Positions 54,946 to 63,999 of a stretch of 64,000 bases of DNA are shown one piece after another. The position numbers and the translations under genes were made by a program. The notes under the pieces were generated by a model. The model had not been told where the DNA came from, searched no databases, and saw only the letters and a program-made list of their open reading frames with translations. Source of the stretch: Bacteroides helcogenes P 36-108 (GTDB lineage Bacteria > Bacteroidota > Bacteroidia > Bacteroidales > Bacteroidaceae); assembly GCF_000186225.1 (NCBI RefSeq), contig NC_014933.1, forward strand, positions 1,922,001 to 1,986,000, written 5' to 3'. Numbering within the stretch: the stretch's first letter is position 1; the number at the start of each line of letters is the position of its first letter.

Positions 54946-55557
54946 ATGGAAGACAAGAGATTGAATGAGAAAGAGAGTTTGGAACTTATCGCTCAAATGA
55001 TACAGAATACGCGTAAAAACCTTGATGCAGGTAGTGGCAATATGTTTCTGTTGTGGGGATATGTATCTGCATTGATTGCTTTGGTTGTTTTTGCAGGAGT
55101 CTATTTTACGAAAAATCCGGTTTGGATGTGGGGATTCTGGGGAATTCCCGTTGTTGGTTACACGTTAAGTTATTTTTTATTGTGGAAACAACAGAAACCT
55201 GTGAGAACTTATGTTGATAAAGTGTTGGCTGATGCTTGGAAATACTTGGGAGTCTTGTGTATGGTATTCGTCGTTGGCGCTACTTATACAAATACTTTTG
55301 AAACAATCTTGCCGCTTTGTGCTATATTGTTGTCGGTGGGCAGTATATTTACGGGGGCGGTTATTCGCCAGACATCGTTCTTTGCATTACCAGGTTTAGG
55401 AGTGGTGCTGGGCATGAATATGTTTTTCGATGTTTGGGATAAGACCGCTTCATATTTTATTTTGTTGGAATTTGCTTTAGTTGTTATTTTTTCGATGATT
55501 ATTCCGGGGCATATATTAAATAATAAAGTTCGGAAAGAAATAAAGAATAGGAAGTGA
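54946..55557 (+). CDS. Hypothetical membrane protein
   Basis: 203 residues. A charged cytoplasmic N-terminus (MEDKRLNEKESLELIAQMI) is followed by about six membrane helices (from residue 31). No domain recognised. It is followed 8 bases later by another membrane protein gene and one winged-helix gene, so the set may be a regulated membrane module. Confidence 0.82.
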   Translation: MEDKRLNEKESLELIAQMIQNTRKNLDAGSGNMFLLWGYVSALIALVVFAGVYFTKNPVWMWGFWGIPVVGYTLSYFLLWKQQKPVRTYVDKVLADAWKYLGVLCMVFVVGATYTNTFETILPLCAILLSVGSIFTGAVIRQTSFFALPGLGVVLGMNMFFDVWDKTASYFILLEFALVVIFSMIIPGHILNNKVRKEIKNRK

Positions 55558-55565
55558 GGAACCAT

Positions 55566-56348
55566 ATGAAAACAATCAATAATACGTTGGATAAATTTCT
55601 GCTATCATGGAAATTTATTGTATTGATAATTGTTATGCAAATCATTTTACCCCCAATTGCAACGAAGGGGTTTCAATGGGAAAATATTGGAGGCATAATT
55701 ATCGGCACATTGTCAAGTGCATTTATACAAAATATGTATCCGTATGCCTGGATTTTCCAAATATTGGCAATTGGTATGATATTGCTACTTGTGATTCGGA
55801 AGGAGAAGGTGTCACGTTGGTTTATGTTCTATGCCGGCTGTTGCTTCACGCTATATACTATTATACAGAATGTAGCTTTAACGGAAAAGTATGGTCTTAG
55901 CATCGTTACTATTAATGTATTGATGATGATGATGGTTGCTTTCTTATGGTTCAGGGGAGCATTGCTTGGAAATTGTCATTTTACTTTCAGCAATCTGAAT
56001 TGGAAGACGGGCTGGACTATTCCTGTGGCATTCTTTTGCTTGTGGTGGCCTATGGATATGACACAAGGAGCAACTCCGGACTGGAATGTGATACATCTCT
56101 TTACCGGAGGTTCCGCCTTGGCATTTTGTCCGATGACACCGATTTTTCTTACCCTGCTTATATTGAGTAAAGGAGATATTGATGTAACTTTGTTGCGGGT
56201 AACGGCAGTTGTAGGATTCATTATCGGTTGTTACAATATGGGGAATTTCGCTACCGATGCAGGATTTTATTTGGGACTTTATCATTTACCCTTAGTGGGG
56301 ATGTCTCTATATGCGTTGTTGGTTAGTATAAAGAAGAAAAAGAGTTGA
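55566..56348 (+). CDS. Hypothetical multi-pass membrane protein
   Basis: 260 residues from the ATG at 55566, with seven or eight membrane helices. GATPDWNVIHLFTGGSALAF and the following PMTPIFLTLLI are the most distinctive stretches. No family recognised. It ends one base before the winged-helix gene. Confidence 0.82.
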   Translation: MKTINNTLDKFLLSWKFIVLIIVMQIILPPIATKGFQWENIGGIIIGTLSSAFIQNMYPYAWIFQILAIGMILLLVIRKEKVSRWFMFYAGCCFTLYTIIQNVALTEKYGLSIVTINVLMMMMVAFLWFRGALLGNCHFTFSNLNWKTGWTIPVAFFCLWWPMDMTQGATPDWNVIHLFTGGSALAFCPMTPIFLTLLILSKGDIDVTLLRVTAVVGFIIGCYNMGNFATDAGFYLGLYHLPLVGMSLYALLVSIKKKKS

Positions 56349-56349
56349 T

Positions 56350-56634
56350 ATGTTTAAAGAACTGAACCCTTTGCTCCACTCCGAACTGCGGCTTGCGGTG
56401 ATGTCGTTGCTTATCAGTGTTGAGGAAGCGGACTTTGTCTATATTCGTCAGCAGACCGGAGCTACGGCAGGAAATCTCAGTGTACAGATTGATAAGCTAA
56501 GTACAGCCGGCTATGTGGAGGTGACAAAGACATTTAAAGGAAAAATGCCATGTACTATTTGCAAGATTACACCGAAAGGGATCGATGCTTTCGAAGAGTA
56601 CGTAGAGGCATTGAAAAGTTACATAATAAAATGA
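56350..56634 (+). CDS. Winged-helix transcriptional regulator
   Basis: 94 residues, a single winged-helix domain of the MarR/ArsR-like type (HTH_34). LRLAVMSLLISVEEADFVYI is the first helix pair, TGATAGNLSVQIDKLSTAGY the recognition helix region, and VTKTFKGKMPCTICKITPKG the wing. It is the last gene of the DUF2141 operon and a good candidate for binding the palindrome in the operon promoter. Confidence 0.9.
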   Translation: MFKELNPLLHSELRLAVMSLLISVEEADFVYIRQQTGATAGNLSVQIDKLSTAGYVEVTKTFKGKMPCTICKITPKGIDAFEEYVEALKSYIIK

Positions 56635-56698
56635 TTTCTTTCTTTTCTTGTAACATTTTGAAGTGCTCCGTATCTAAAGAGTAAAACCTGAAAAATGT

Positions 56699-57541
56699 AT
56701 GGCAATGAAAAGATTACTTTGGACACTGATGGTATTAGGGGCCTGTGCTTTGGCCTTTGCACAAGATTATCCTTTTTCGATTGTTGAATCGGGAACGGGA
56801 GAGCAAGCGGTTATATTGATTCCCGGTTTTGCATGTTCGGGAGATGTCTGGACAGAGACGGTCGAGGCTTTGAAAGACGATTGCACCTGTTATGTACTGA
56901 CTTTTGCCGGTTTTGCCGGTACTGCCCCCGAGGAACATCCGTCATTCGGGAGATGGAAAACGCAGATAGCCGAATTCATCAAGGACAAGCGGATGGAACG
57001 CCCCGTTCTGATGGGACATAGCATGGGAGGAGGCCTGGCGCTTGCCATTGCGGCCGAGTTTCCCGAACTGGTACAGAAAGTGGTAGTGGTAGATGCTTTG
57101 CCCTGTTTGCAGGCATTGACTGTTCCCGGTTTCAAACCATCTTCCGACAATCATTGCAGGGAGGTGGTGAACAGGATTGTTTCCATGGATGATTCCCGGT
57201 TTGCACAGATGCAAAGAATGGGTGCGGCAACGCTCACTACCGACTCGCTGAAATGTACCGAAATCGTAAATTGGGGGTTGGCGTCCGACAGAAAGACGTA
57301 TGCCGAATTGTTTTGTGATTTTTCGAATACGGACTTAAGGGAGTGCATCAGATATATTACTGTCCCTTCTCTCATCTTGTTGGAACCCTCATTTAGAAAT
57401 CTGGATACGATGATTAAAGAACAGTATAAGAATCTGTCCGGAGCACAAATAAAATATGCGGATAAAGGGCTGCACTTCATCATGTTTGATGACAAGGAAT
57501 GGTTTCTGAGTCAGATTCGTGCATTTATAACAGAACGGTAG
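56699..57541 (+). CDS. Secreted alpha/beta hydrolase
   Basis: 280 residues with a signal peptide (ends LAFAQ). Oxyanion region LIPGFACSGDVW, nucleophile elbow GHSMGGG, and a terminal His in KGLHFIMFDD form the expected catalytic set of the alpha/beta hydrolase fold. Likely a periplasmic esterase or lipase; substrate unknown. An ATG at 56705 is an alternative start. The end overlaps the next gene. Confidence 0.88.
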   Translation: MAMKRLLWTLMVLGACALAFAQDYPFSIVESGTGEQAVILIPGFACSGDVWTETVEALKDDCTCYVLTFAGFAGTAPEEHPSFGRWKTQIAEFIKDKRMERPVLMGHSMGGGLALAIAAEFPELVQKVVVVDALPCLQALTVPGFKPSSDNHCREVVNRIVSMDDSRFAQMQRMGAATLTTDSLKCTEIVNWGLASDRKTYAELFCDFSNTDLRECIRYITVPSLILLEPSFRNLDTMIKEQYKNLSGAQIKYADKGLHFIMFDDKEWFLSQIRAFITER

Positions 57542-58011
57542 TGGAGTTTGAAGATATATATAAAAGGTATTGGAACAAGATATTCCGTTTATGTATGGGA
57601 TATGTGAACGACTATGCACTTGCCCAGGACATGGCCCAGGAAACTTTCATCAAAGTCTGGCAATGTTTGCCTTCATTCAGGCATGAGTCCAACATCGATA
57701 CGTGGATATTCCGTATCGCTACCAATCGTTGCCTGCGACAACTGGAGCGAGAGGATAAAACTCTGTCAGTACCCTTTCCTGTCAATTTGGTTGAAGAGGA
57801 CACTCCGGCGATGGAGCCCCGGATTGAACTGCTTTATAAATTTATCTCCGAACTGCCGGAAATAGACCGTATCATCATTTCATTGGAGCTGGAAGATGTC
57901 CGGCAAGTGGATATAGCCCGGATTGTAGGATTGTCCGAGGGCAATGTACGCGTACGCATCCATCGTATAAAGCTTTTGTTAACAAGAAAATTTGAAGAAT
58001 ATGGAGAGTGA
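57499..58011 (+). CDS. ECF RNA polymerase sigma factor
   Basis: 170 residues. Region 2 is clear (DMAQETFIKVWQCLPSFR, then WIFRIATNRC) and region 4 ends with QVDIARIVGLSEGNVRVRIH. It directs RNA polymerase to a specific promoter set. The ATG at 57499 lies inside the hydrolase gene; a GTG at 57541 forms a TAGTG stop-start junction and would begin at EFEDIYKRYW, which fits homologous N-termini better. The following membrane protein may be its antagonist. Confidence 0.92.
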   Translation: MVSESDSCIYNRTVVEFEDIYKRYWNKIFRLCMGYVNDYALAQDMAQETFIKVWQCLPSFRHESNIDTWIFRIATNRCLRQLEREDKTLSVPFPVNLVEEDTPAMEPRIELLYKFISELPEIDRIIISLELEDVRQVDIARIVGLSEGNVRVRIHRIKLLLTRKFEEYGE

Positions 58012-58594
58012 TTTCGATATAAAGGAATTGTGGAAGAAGCAGGTTGTTCCGCCTGCCGACCGAGCCGAACTGCTGAAGCAGATAAGACGTTTCAGGAAGA
58101 ATGGATTTAAAAAGAGTGTGTTTCTCCATCTCATCCTATTGTTGACGATTGTCTTCATGATTTTTATCTGGATTTATTTCAATCCGGATCTGCTGAGTAC
58201 CAAAATAGGAATCATCATAGGCATATTGCCGATGTGTATCGTTGTGATGTTCAACCGAAAGATGATTTCTTTGTATAAGGCGTTGGATCAAAAACAGACG
58301 AATAGGGATTATTTGAATAATCTGCTTGTGCTGAAAGAAAAAGAAAGCTTCATGCAGACTAAAGTCATGGGGCTTTATGTCATCTTACTTTCCGTGGGAA
58401 TTGTTCTTTATATGTATGAATATACGCTTGGCTGGACATTGGCGTTTAGGGTGATGGCATATTCTGTCTTATTCTTGTGGGTGGCGGTCAATTGGTTTGT
58501 CCTGCGTCCGGTAATGAGCGAGAGAAGCCGGCGTAAGTTGGACGCTTTGATAAAGCAAGTCGAAAGAATCAAATCGCAAATGGAGGAGTCTTAG
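58001..58594 (+). CDS. Membrane protein downstream of the ECF sigma factor (possible anti-sigma)
   Basis: 197 residues, overlapping the sigma gene by 11 bases. A cytoplasmic N-terminus of about 40 residues (DFDIKELWKKQVVPPADR) is followed by four membrane helices. Such sigma-membrane pairs are frequent in Bacteroides; a sigma-binding role for the N-terminus is inferred from position, not from a recognised domain. Confidence 0.8.
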   Translation: MESDFDIKELWKKQVVPPADRAELLKQIRRFRKNGFKKSVFLHLILLLTIVFMIFIWIYFNPDLLSTKIGIIIGILPMCIVVMFNRKMISLYKALDQKQTNRDYLNNLLVLKEKESFMQTKVMGLYVILLSVGIVLYMYEYTLGWTLAFRVMAYSVLFLWVAVNWFVLRPVMSERSRRKLDALIKQVERIKSQMEES

Positions 58595-58679
58595 TCGGGA
58601 GGTGCAGTTGCGAATCTTGTTTCGGTTTTCGGATATTCAGAAAAAGAGTTGTACATTTACCCCATTCAAAAAATACAAT

Positions 58680-59264
58680 ATGAGAATCTTGGTTACTTAC
58701 GCCGTTCAAGGCGAATTTACGGAATTGAAGTTTTCCGGTCTGATAGGTGAGGATGAAGTGCAGATAGGCTATCTTCGTACAGGAGTGGGAAAGGTGAAGT
58801 CGGCCTTTTATCTGGCAGAAGCCATTAACCGTGCACAGCCCGATTTGGTGGTGAATGTAGGCACGGCGGGGACTGTCAGCCACCGGGTGGGAGATATTTT
58901 TGTATGCCGTCATTTTATAGACCGCGATATGCAGAAGCTGACCGACCTGGGAATGGAATATGAGATTGACTCTGCCGGACTGCTGGCTGAGAAAGGTTAC
59001 TGCCTGCATTGGCAAGGTGAGGGGGTATGCAATACGGGAGACACTTTCCTGACGGAACTCTCGGATGTGCAAGGTGATGTGGTGGACATGGAAGCATATG
59101 CCCAGGCCTTGGTATGTCGTGCCAAGGAAGTTCCGTTCATTTCCGTGAAGTACGTGACGGATATCATCGGGCAGAACTCCGTGAAGCACTGGGAGGACAA
59201 GCTGACCGATGCAAGGAAGGCTTTGGGAGAGTTCTTCGAGAGATTGGGAGGAGCCGTTGAATGA
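58680..59264 (+). CDS. Purine nucleoside phosphorylase-fold nucleosidase (MTA/SAH nucleosidase-like)
   Basis: 194 residues from the ATG at 58680. NVGTAGTVSHRVGDIFV and VVDMEAYAQALVC are signature parts of the MTA/SAH nucleosidase family, which hydrolyse methylthioadenosine and S-adenosylhomocysteine. It is shorter than E. coli Pfs (232 residues), so another nucleoside may be the substrate. It lies 85 bases after the membrane protein. Confidence 0.85.
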   Translation: MRILVTYAVQGEFTELKFSGLIGEDEVQIGYLRTGVGKVKSAFYLAEAINRAQPDLVVNVGTAGTVSHRVGDIFVCRHFIDRDMQKLTDLGMEYEIDSAGLLAEKGYCLHWQGEGVCNTGDTFLTELSDVQGDVVDMEAYAQALVCRAKEVPFISVKYVTDIIGQNSVKHWEDKLTDARKALGEFFERLGGAVE

Positions 59265-59365
59265 TAATTTGCAGGCTGATGCAGGATGGAACGATGTATG
59301 ACTGATGAGAGGTTCTCTGTATCAGTGGGGTAGGCTGGCTATTGAAGGGTCCTGCGGACCTCCAT

Positions 59366-59725
59366 TCACTTCAGCGTCTTGAATGACAGGATATGCCAGC
59401 TCACTCCCGCCGCTACGAGGAACATCACTGCCTTCACCCATACCAATGGAATCAGAAAGAAGATACAGTAAATCATGGTTACCCACATCAGCAACAGGGA
59501 AGTGATTTTTGCCTGTAACGGAATAGCTTTGTTTTCACGGTAATTGCGGATGTAGGAGCCGAGGTATCTATGGTGCAGCAGCCATTGGTATAGCCGGGGA
59601 GAGCCTCTGAAATAAAGTGCAGCCGTAAGCAGCAGAAAAGGCGTGGTGGGCAGCAGGGGCAGAAATATACCGATGATGCCGAGCGTCAGCGAGACCGTTC
59701 CTAAGATGATACAGGTGATTTTCAT
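59366..59725 (-). CDS. YbaN/DUF454 family membrane protein
   Basis: 119 residues with two hydrophobic segments pairs (LGTVSLTLGIIGIFLPLLP, and LLLMWVTMIYCIFFLIPL near the C-terminus). LPTTPFLLLTAALYFRGS is the DUF454 signature. Function unknown. It is divergent from the pyridoxamine kinase gene with only 35 bases between. The 100-base gap toward the nucleosidase holds nothing I can support. Confidence 0.9.
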   Translation of the reverse strand: MKITCIILGTVSLTLGIIGIFLPLLPTTPFLLLTAALYFRGSPRLYQWLLHHRYLGSYIRNYRENKAIPLQAKITSLLLMWVTMIYCIFFLIPLVWVKAVMFLVAAGVSWHILSFKTLK

Positions 59726-59760
59726 GTGGCAAATGTAGGAAAAATAATAATATAGATAAT

Positions 59761-60636
59761 ATGTATGCGAATAAAGTAAAGAAGGTTGTTGCCGTTCACG
59801 ACCTTTCGGGAGTGGGGCGGGTTTCTTTGACAGTGGTCATTCCCATTCTTTCATCAATGGGCTTTCAGGTGTGTCCGTTACCCACAGCGGTATTGTCCAG
59901 CCACACCCAGTACCCGGAGTTCTCTTTCCTCGACCTGACAGACGAGATGCCGAAGATTATTTCTGAATGGAAAAAGCTGGAAGTACAGTTCGATGCTTTT
60001 TATACCGGCTATTTAGGTTCTCCCCGCCAGATACATGTCGTCTCTGGTTTCATAGATGATTTCCGTCAACCGGACGGGCTGGTTGTCGTAGATCCTGTAT
60101 TGGGAGACAATGGGAAACTGTATGCCAACTTTAAGGATGCGATGATTGACGAAATGAAGCATCTCATTACCAAAGCAGATGTGATAACACCGAATCTGAC
60201 GGAGCTTTTCTACTTATTGGATATTCCTTACAAAGAGCAGAATACGGATGAGGAATTGAAATCATACCTCCACATGCTTTCTGATTGTGGTCCTGAGATA
60301 GTGATTATCACCAGTGTACCGGTGTTGGGAGATAGACACAAGACCTCTGTATATGCTTACAACCGTAACGGTGACCGTTATTGGAAAGTAACCTGCCCTT
60401 ATCTGCCTGCCCATTATCCCGGTACAGGAGACACGTTTACCAGCGTCGTAACCGGAGCCTTGTTGCAGGGAGACAGCCTGCCCATTGCTCTGGATCGTGC
60501 CACACAGTTTATTTTGCAGGGTATTCGTGCTACCTTCGGTTATGAATATGATAATCGGGAGGGCATTCAGCTTGAGAAAGTATTACATAATCTTGATATG
60601 CCTATTCAGGTTTGCAGTTATGAACTGATTGATTGA
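59761..60636 (+). CDS. Pyridoxamine kinase / pyridoxal kinase-like
   Basis: 291 residues of the ribokinase-like PdxY/PdxK family. VHDLSGVGRVSLTVVIP and PLPTAVLSSHTQYP bind the substrate and GTGDTF (catalytic Asp) lies near residue 223. It phosphorylates pyridoxamine/pyridoxal in vitamin B6 salvage. Annotated in Bacteroides as pyridoxamine kinase. Confidence 0.92.
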   Translation: MYANKVKKVVAVHDLSGVGRVSLTVVIPILSSMGFQVCPLPTAVLSSHTQYPEFSFLDLTDEMPKIISEWKKLEVQFDAFYTGYLGSPRQIHVVSGFIDDFRQPDGLVVVDPVLGDNGKLYANFKDAMIDEMKHLITKADVITPNLTELFYLLDIPYKEQNTDEELKSYLHMLSDCGPEIVIITSVPVLGDRHKTSVYAYNRNGDRYWKVTCPYLPAHYPGTGDTFTSVVTGALLQGDSLPIALDRATQFILQGIRATFGYEYDNREGIQLEKVLHNLDMPIQVCSYELID

Positions 60637-60715
60637 TATGCCTGTGCGATGAGATTCGGTAACTATATATATGAATAAGTGAAGAAAAGCTGGCGGATAA
60701 GTTCTAAGTTTTTTG

Positions 60716-60723
60716 TACTTTTG
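60716..60723 (+). promoter_or_regulatory. -7 element of the queD-queE promoter
   Basis: TACTTTTG, 69 bases before the queD ATG. The leader holds a small stem CCGCATC/GGTGCGG (around 60728-60753). I do not see a preQ1 riboswitch. Confidence 0.55.
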
Positions 60724-60792
60724 TTGCCGCATCGAGGTGACATTAGGTGCGGTAACTTATATAAATAGTATATTAATTAGCGTATTAAGAGT

Positions 60793-61125
60793 ATGTATAC
60801 AGTCATTAAACGTATGGAGGTGTCGGCTGCCCATAGCCTGCAACTTTCCTATCGCAGTAAATGTGAAAATCTGCATGGTCACAACTGGATTATCACTGTT
60901 TATTGCCGTTCCAAGGAACTGAATGCGGATGGAATGGTCATAGACTTCAGCCACATTAAAAAGGTGGTAAAAGAGCAGATGGACCATAGAAATCTGAATG
61001 ATGTTTTTCCTTTCAATCCTACTGCCGAGAATATAGCCCGTTGGGTATGTGACCGGATACCCTCTTGTTTTAAAGTCGAGGTACAGGAGTCCGAGTCAAA
61101 TACTGCCATTTATGAGAAAGATTAA
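60793..61125 (+). CDS. queD: 6-carboxytetrahydropterin synthase
   Basis: 110 residues, slightly short for QueD but complete. Zinc ligands and catalytic Cys appear as AAHSLQL and KCENLHGHNW; MDHRNLNDV and a Glu near the C-terminus (EVQESE) complete the pattern. It converts dihydroneopterin triphosphate to CPH4 in queuosine biosynthesis. Its end overlaps queE by 14 bases. Confidence 0.94.
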   Translation: MYTVIKRMEVSAAHSLQLSYRSKCENLHGHNWIITVYCRSKELNADGMVIDFSHIKKVVKEQMDHRNLNDVFPFNPTAENIARWVCDRIPSCFKVEVQESESNTAIYEKD

Positions 61126-61657
61126 CGAAATATTTTATAGTTTGCAAGGAGAAGGATATCATACGGGTATTCCGGCGGTTTTTATCCGCTTCTCCGGTTG
61201 TAACCTGAAATGTTCTTTTTGCGACACTCACCACGAAGAAGGGCGTTTGATGTCGGATGACGAGATAATGGAGGAGGTGAGGAAATATCCTGCTGCAACT
61301 GTGATTCTGACGGGTGGGGAACCTTCTCTTTGGATTGACAGTGAATTTGTTGACCGTCTGCACCGGGCAGGTAAGTATGTCTGTATTGAAACCAATGGAA
61401 CTCATCCTTTACCCGACAATATAGATTGGGTGACTTGTTCACCGAAACTTGGGGGAAACTTGAGGATTACCGGTATGGATGAAGTGAAAGTAGTTTATGA
61501 AGGGCAAGATATTACTGTCTATGAACAGTTGCCTGCCGGACATTTTTTTCTTCAACCTTGTTCTTGTAATAATATTGGTGAAACGGTGGATTGTGTGATG
61601 CATCATCCAAAGTGGAGATTGAGTTTACAGACGCATAAGCTGATAGACATCCGATAG
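61112..61657 (+). CDS. queE: 7-carboxy-7-deazaguanine synthase
   Basis: 181 residues from the ATG at 61112. Radical SAM cluster GCNLKCSFCD (Cys30, Cys34, Cys37), substrate-binding FYSLQGEG and the TGGEPS motif. It makes CDG from CPH4, the next step after QueD. Compact size is normal for QueE. queC and queF are not in the window. Confidence 0.96.
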   Translation: MRKINEIFYSLQGEGYHTGIPAVFIRFSGCNLKCSFCDTHHEEGRLMSDDEIMEEVRKYPAATVILTGGEPSLWIDSEFVDRLHRAGKYVCIETNGTHPLPDNIDWVTCSPKLGGNLRITGMDEVKVVYEGQDITVYEQLPAGHFFLQPCSCNNIGETVDCVMHHPKWRLSLQTHKLIDIR

Positions 61658-61690
61658 GACCTGGTAAATAATTATTCCTGTGCCAAAATA

Positions 61691-61722
61691 AAAAAGCTGT
61701 AAGGGGGGCTTACAGCTTTTTT
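61691..61722. terminator. Bidirectional terminator between queE and tRNA-Trp
   Basis: AAAAAGCTGTAAG (61691-61703) pairs with its complement (61709-61721) around GGGGG, with A- and T-runs on both sides, so it can end queE and the convergent tRNA gene. Confidence 0.85.
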
Positions 61723-61723
61723 G

Positions 61724-61796
61724 CACGGGAGGAGAGGCTCGAACTCCCGACACCCGGTTTTGGAGACCGGTGCTCTACCAACTGAGCTACTCCCGT
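61724..61796 (-). tRNA. tRNA-Trp (CCA anticodon)
   Basis: Complete cloverleaf on the reverse strand, 73 nt. Acceptor ACGGGAG/CTCCCGT, D-arm with AGCTCAGTTGGTAGAGC, anticodon stem CCGGT/ACCGG enclosing CTCCAAA (anticodon CCA), T-arm GGGAG-TTCGAGC-CTCTC, G discriminator. The 3' CCA is not encoded. Confidence 0.97.
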
Positions 61797-61871
61797 GTTT
61801 GCGGCTGCAAAGGTAGTGGAATCTTTCAAATATACAAGTATCCCGACCTACTATTTTATGCAGAAAGACGC

Positions 61872-62447
61872 TTATAACATTTGCAAGTCCTGATACATAA
61901 TGCGATATGCAGTGGCTTTTTTTTCTAAAGGCATAGGATAGGCTCTTGATGAAGATGGCATTCGATAGAGACGCATCGGTCTGTCTTCGAAAATGAATTC
62001 TGTAAAGTCGCCTACCTTGGGCTTTTCAATGGAGAATTGTGCGCAAAAGGTATCGGTCGCTTTCTCGCCTGTGGTAACAATAGATTTGCATCGTGGCAAT
62101 TGTTGCAGCAGGACAGGGATATTTGTAGATTGTACTATTTCCAAAAATTTGTCTGAAGCATTATCTTGTAACCGACGTATGGCAGAAGCTGTGTCGAATA
62201 AAGCGATACCTCTTTCTTGTAAGAAGCTGACCAGTTGATCTTTGTAGAATGATTTCCTTGTTTTATCAACAAAATAGTCTTTGTCATTGAAAAAAAGGAA
62301 TCCTGTTATCCGCCACATGTCATTGTTCCAATTTGGGTAGTAAAAGTCCATAGACCATCGTTTTTTTTGCGGTGGAAAACTCCCTAACATCAACAGACGG
62401 GCATTGCCAGGGAGAAAAGGTTCTAAAGGATGCTGTTCTATTTCCAT
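61872..62447 (-). CDS. Uracil-DNA glycosylase superfamily protein
   Basis: 191 residues. LLMLGSFPP (19-26) corresponds to the GxxP substrate-binding motif of the uracil-DNA glycosylase superfamily (MUG type) and RMPSSSRAYP to the second motif. FYYPNWNNDMWRI is shared with Bacteroidota proteins annotated as DNA glycosylases. It probably removes damaged or mispaired bases; substrate is not certain. It has no close operon partner. Confidence 0.82.
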   Translation of the reverse strand: MEIEQHPLEPFLPGNARLLMLGSFPPQKKRWSMDFYYPNWNNDMWRITGFLFFNDKDYFVDKTRKSFYKDQLVSFLQERGIALFDTASAIRRLQDNASDKFLEIVQSTNIPVLLQQLPRCKSIVTTGEKATDTFCAQFSIEKPKVGDFTEFIFEDRPMRLYRMPSSSRAYPMPLEKKATAYRIMYQDLQML

Positions 62448-62502
62448 ATTTTCCTTATTCGTTATTTCGTCTGCAAAAGTACAGATTATTTTGGAGATGC
62501 TA

Positions 62503-63999
62503 TTAGGCTATTTCCAGATTAGTCATCTTTTCAGTGATCTGAAAAGGAAAATCCGGGTATTCATAAAGACTGAAGCGGTATTCGGTTTTACCTTCAGTAT
62601 AATTCCAGATAGTAGCATATTCTTCCGCATCTTCTCCCATATATTGTAATTGGCGCAAATAGGAAGCTATGGATTTGTTTTCCACGATGTAAACTTGCCC
62701 CATCCGATTGATGATAGGGCTGTGACGGCGGGTGTTATCGTGATCGAAGCACAGGATGCGTTTTCCTTCATCTGTAATACCTACCATCTTGAAAGTCATG
62801 CTTTTCCCGATAGCCGGTAGGTTGAGTACATTGCGGTCGGTAGCCAGGAATGGCAGATGATGTGTTTTCAGGAAGTGACGGATGCATGTGGCCGGATCAT
62901 GACTTGTCTCAAGTGATGCGGACAGGTTACGGGCATCTTCTTTGGATAGTTTACCAAAATATTTTTCTTCCTGTTGTTCTTGTACAGAACGGCTGTTCGG
63001 GGTGAATACCGCATTGTTTTCTTCAAAGCCTTTTACGGAGAAAGTGTAATAACAGACTACTCCAAGCTGGTTGAGTATCTGACGTAAACGGGCAGTATGT
63101 CCCCGGCGGGATGCGGCTACATTATATACCAGTTGATTGTCGATCAGCCAACCTGCCGATAGTAATTTGTGTATTCCTTTGGCTGCTTCGGGGGTTACTT
63201 CGAGTGGTGTCTGGAAGTGAGTTTGAATAATGAATTGCCGGATTCCGATGGTTGAGGCTTTTTCTTTGAATTTCTTTAGAATTTCGACCAATTCATCATT
63301 GATCCGCATAGGCAGGTAGGCCGGAAGTCGGGAACCAAGGCGAATACGCTGTAATTCTGCATATTTTTCTCCTTCAGGGCGTTCTTCGTTAGCTTTGCGC
63401 TTGCGTGCAGCCATGCGATAAACTGCATCCAAGATATTGCGCAATGTTTTATTTTGACTCATCAGAGCATCACCGCCTGTGATGAGAATATCACGCAATT
63501 GCGCATCTTCTTCAAAATAGTTCATCAGGCGCCGCAGCTTCTTTTCCCAACTTTCCTTAGGATGCAAAGTATCGAATTCAAAGTTAAGCCGTTTGCTCTG
63601 AAAATCGTACATACGCTGGCAAGATGCACATAGCCCCCCACAAGCACGCCCCATGGTATCGGGGATGAGAATGGCAACCTCCGGATAACGGCGATGGATG
63701 TTATGTCCGTCTGGCAGAAGCCAACCGGCGGCATTGGGTTTACCTTCTTCTACTATATCTTCCCGTTCCCATGCATGAATTTGCCCGTAGGTTTCTACTA
63801 ATTGGGGAGAATAAAGGATGTAGCTACGTAAGGCTTCGTCGTCGTATCCATTAGGGGTACAGTTTAGCAATGAGAGATAATAAGGGGTGGCAAAGAAGGG
63901 CATTCCTTTCTTACGTGCTTTGGAGAGCAGGTACATGGTTTCGGCAGAGAGGGAGTTGCCGAGAAAACGGTTTAATTCTGTCGGACTTTTGATTGCCAT
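62503..63999 (-). CDS. KamA family radical SAM protein (lysine 2,3-aminomutase-like), possibly cut at its start by the window edge
   Basis: 498 residues from an ATG at 63999, one base from the window end, so the true start may lie outside; I recall that Bacteroides relatives are longer. Radical SAM cysteines are C120, C124 and C127 in RACGGLCASCQRMYDF, and LITGGDALMS fits the SAM-binding motif of lysine 2,3-aminomutases. A candidate PLP lysine is Lys399 in LPAIGKSMTF, although the Gly-rich loop GGGGK of true KamA is not conserved. The reaction therefore cannot be called with confidence. Confidence 0.85.
   Translation of the reverse strand: MAIKSPTELNRFLGNSLSAETMYLLSKARKKGMPFFATPYYLSLLNCTPNGYDDEALRSYILYSPQLVETYGQIHAWEREDIVEEGKPNAAGWLLPDGHNIHRRYPEVAILIPDTMGRACGGLCASCQRMYDFQSKRLNFEFDTLHPKESWEKKLRRLMNYFEEDAQLRDILITGGDALMSQNKTLRNILDAVYRMAARKRKANEERPEGEKYAELQRIRLGSRLPAYLPMRINDELVEILKKFKEKASTIGIRQFIIQTHFQTPLEVTPEAAKGIHKLLSAGWLIDNQLVYNVAASRRGHTARLRQILNQLGVVCYYTFSVKGFEENNAVFTPNSRSVQEQQEEKYFGKLSKEDARNLSASLETSHDPATCIRHFLKTHHLPFLATDRNVLNLPAIGKSMTFKMVGITDEGKRILCFDHDNTRRHSPIINRMGQVYIVENKSIASYLRQLQYMGEDAEEYATIWNYTEGKTEYRFSLYEYPDFPFQITEKMTNLEIA

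Noticed and set aside
60724..60792. preQ1 riboswitch in the queD leader
   Set aside because: A short CCGCATC/GGTGCGG stem exists, but I cannot find the C-rich loop and A-rich tail of a preQ1-I aptamer.
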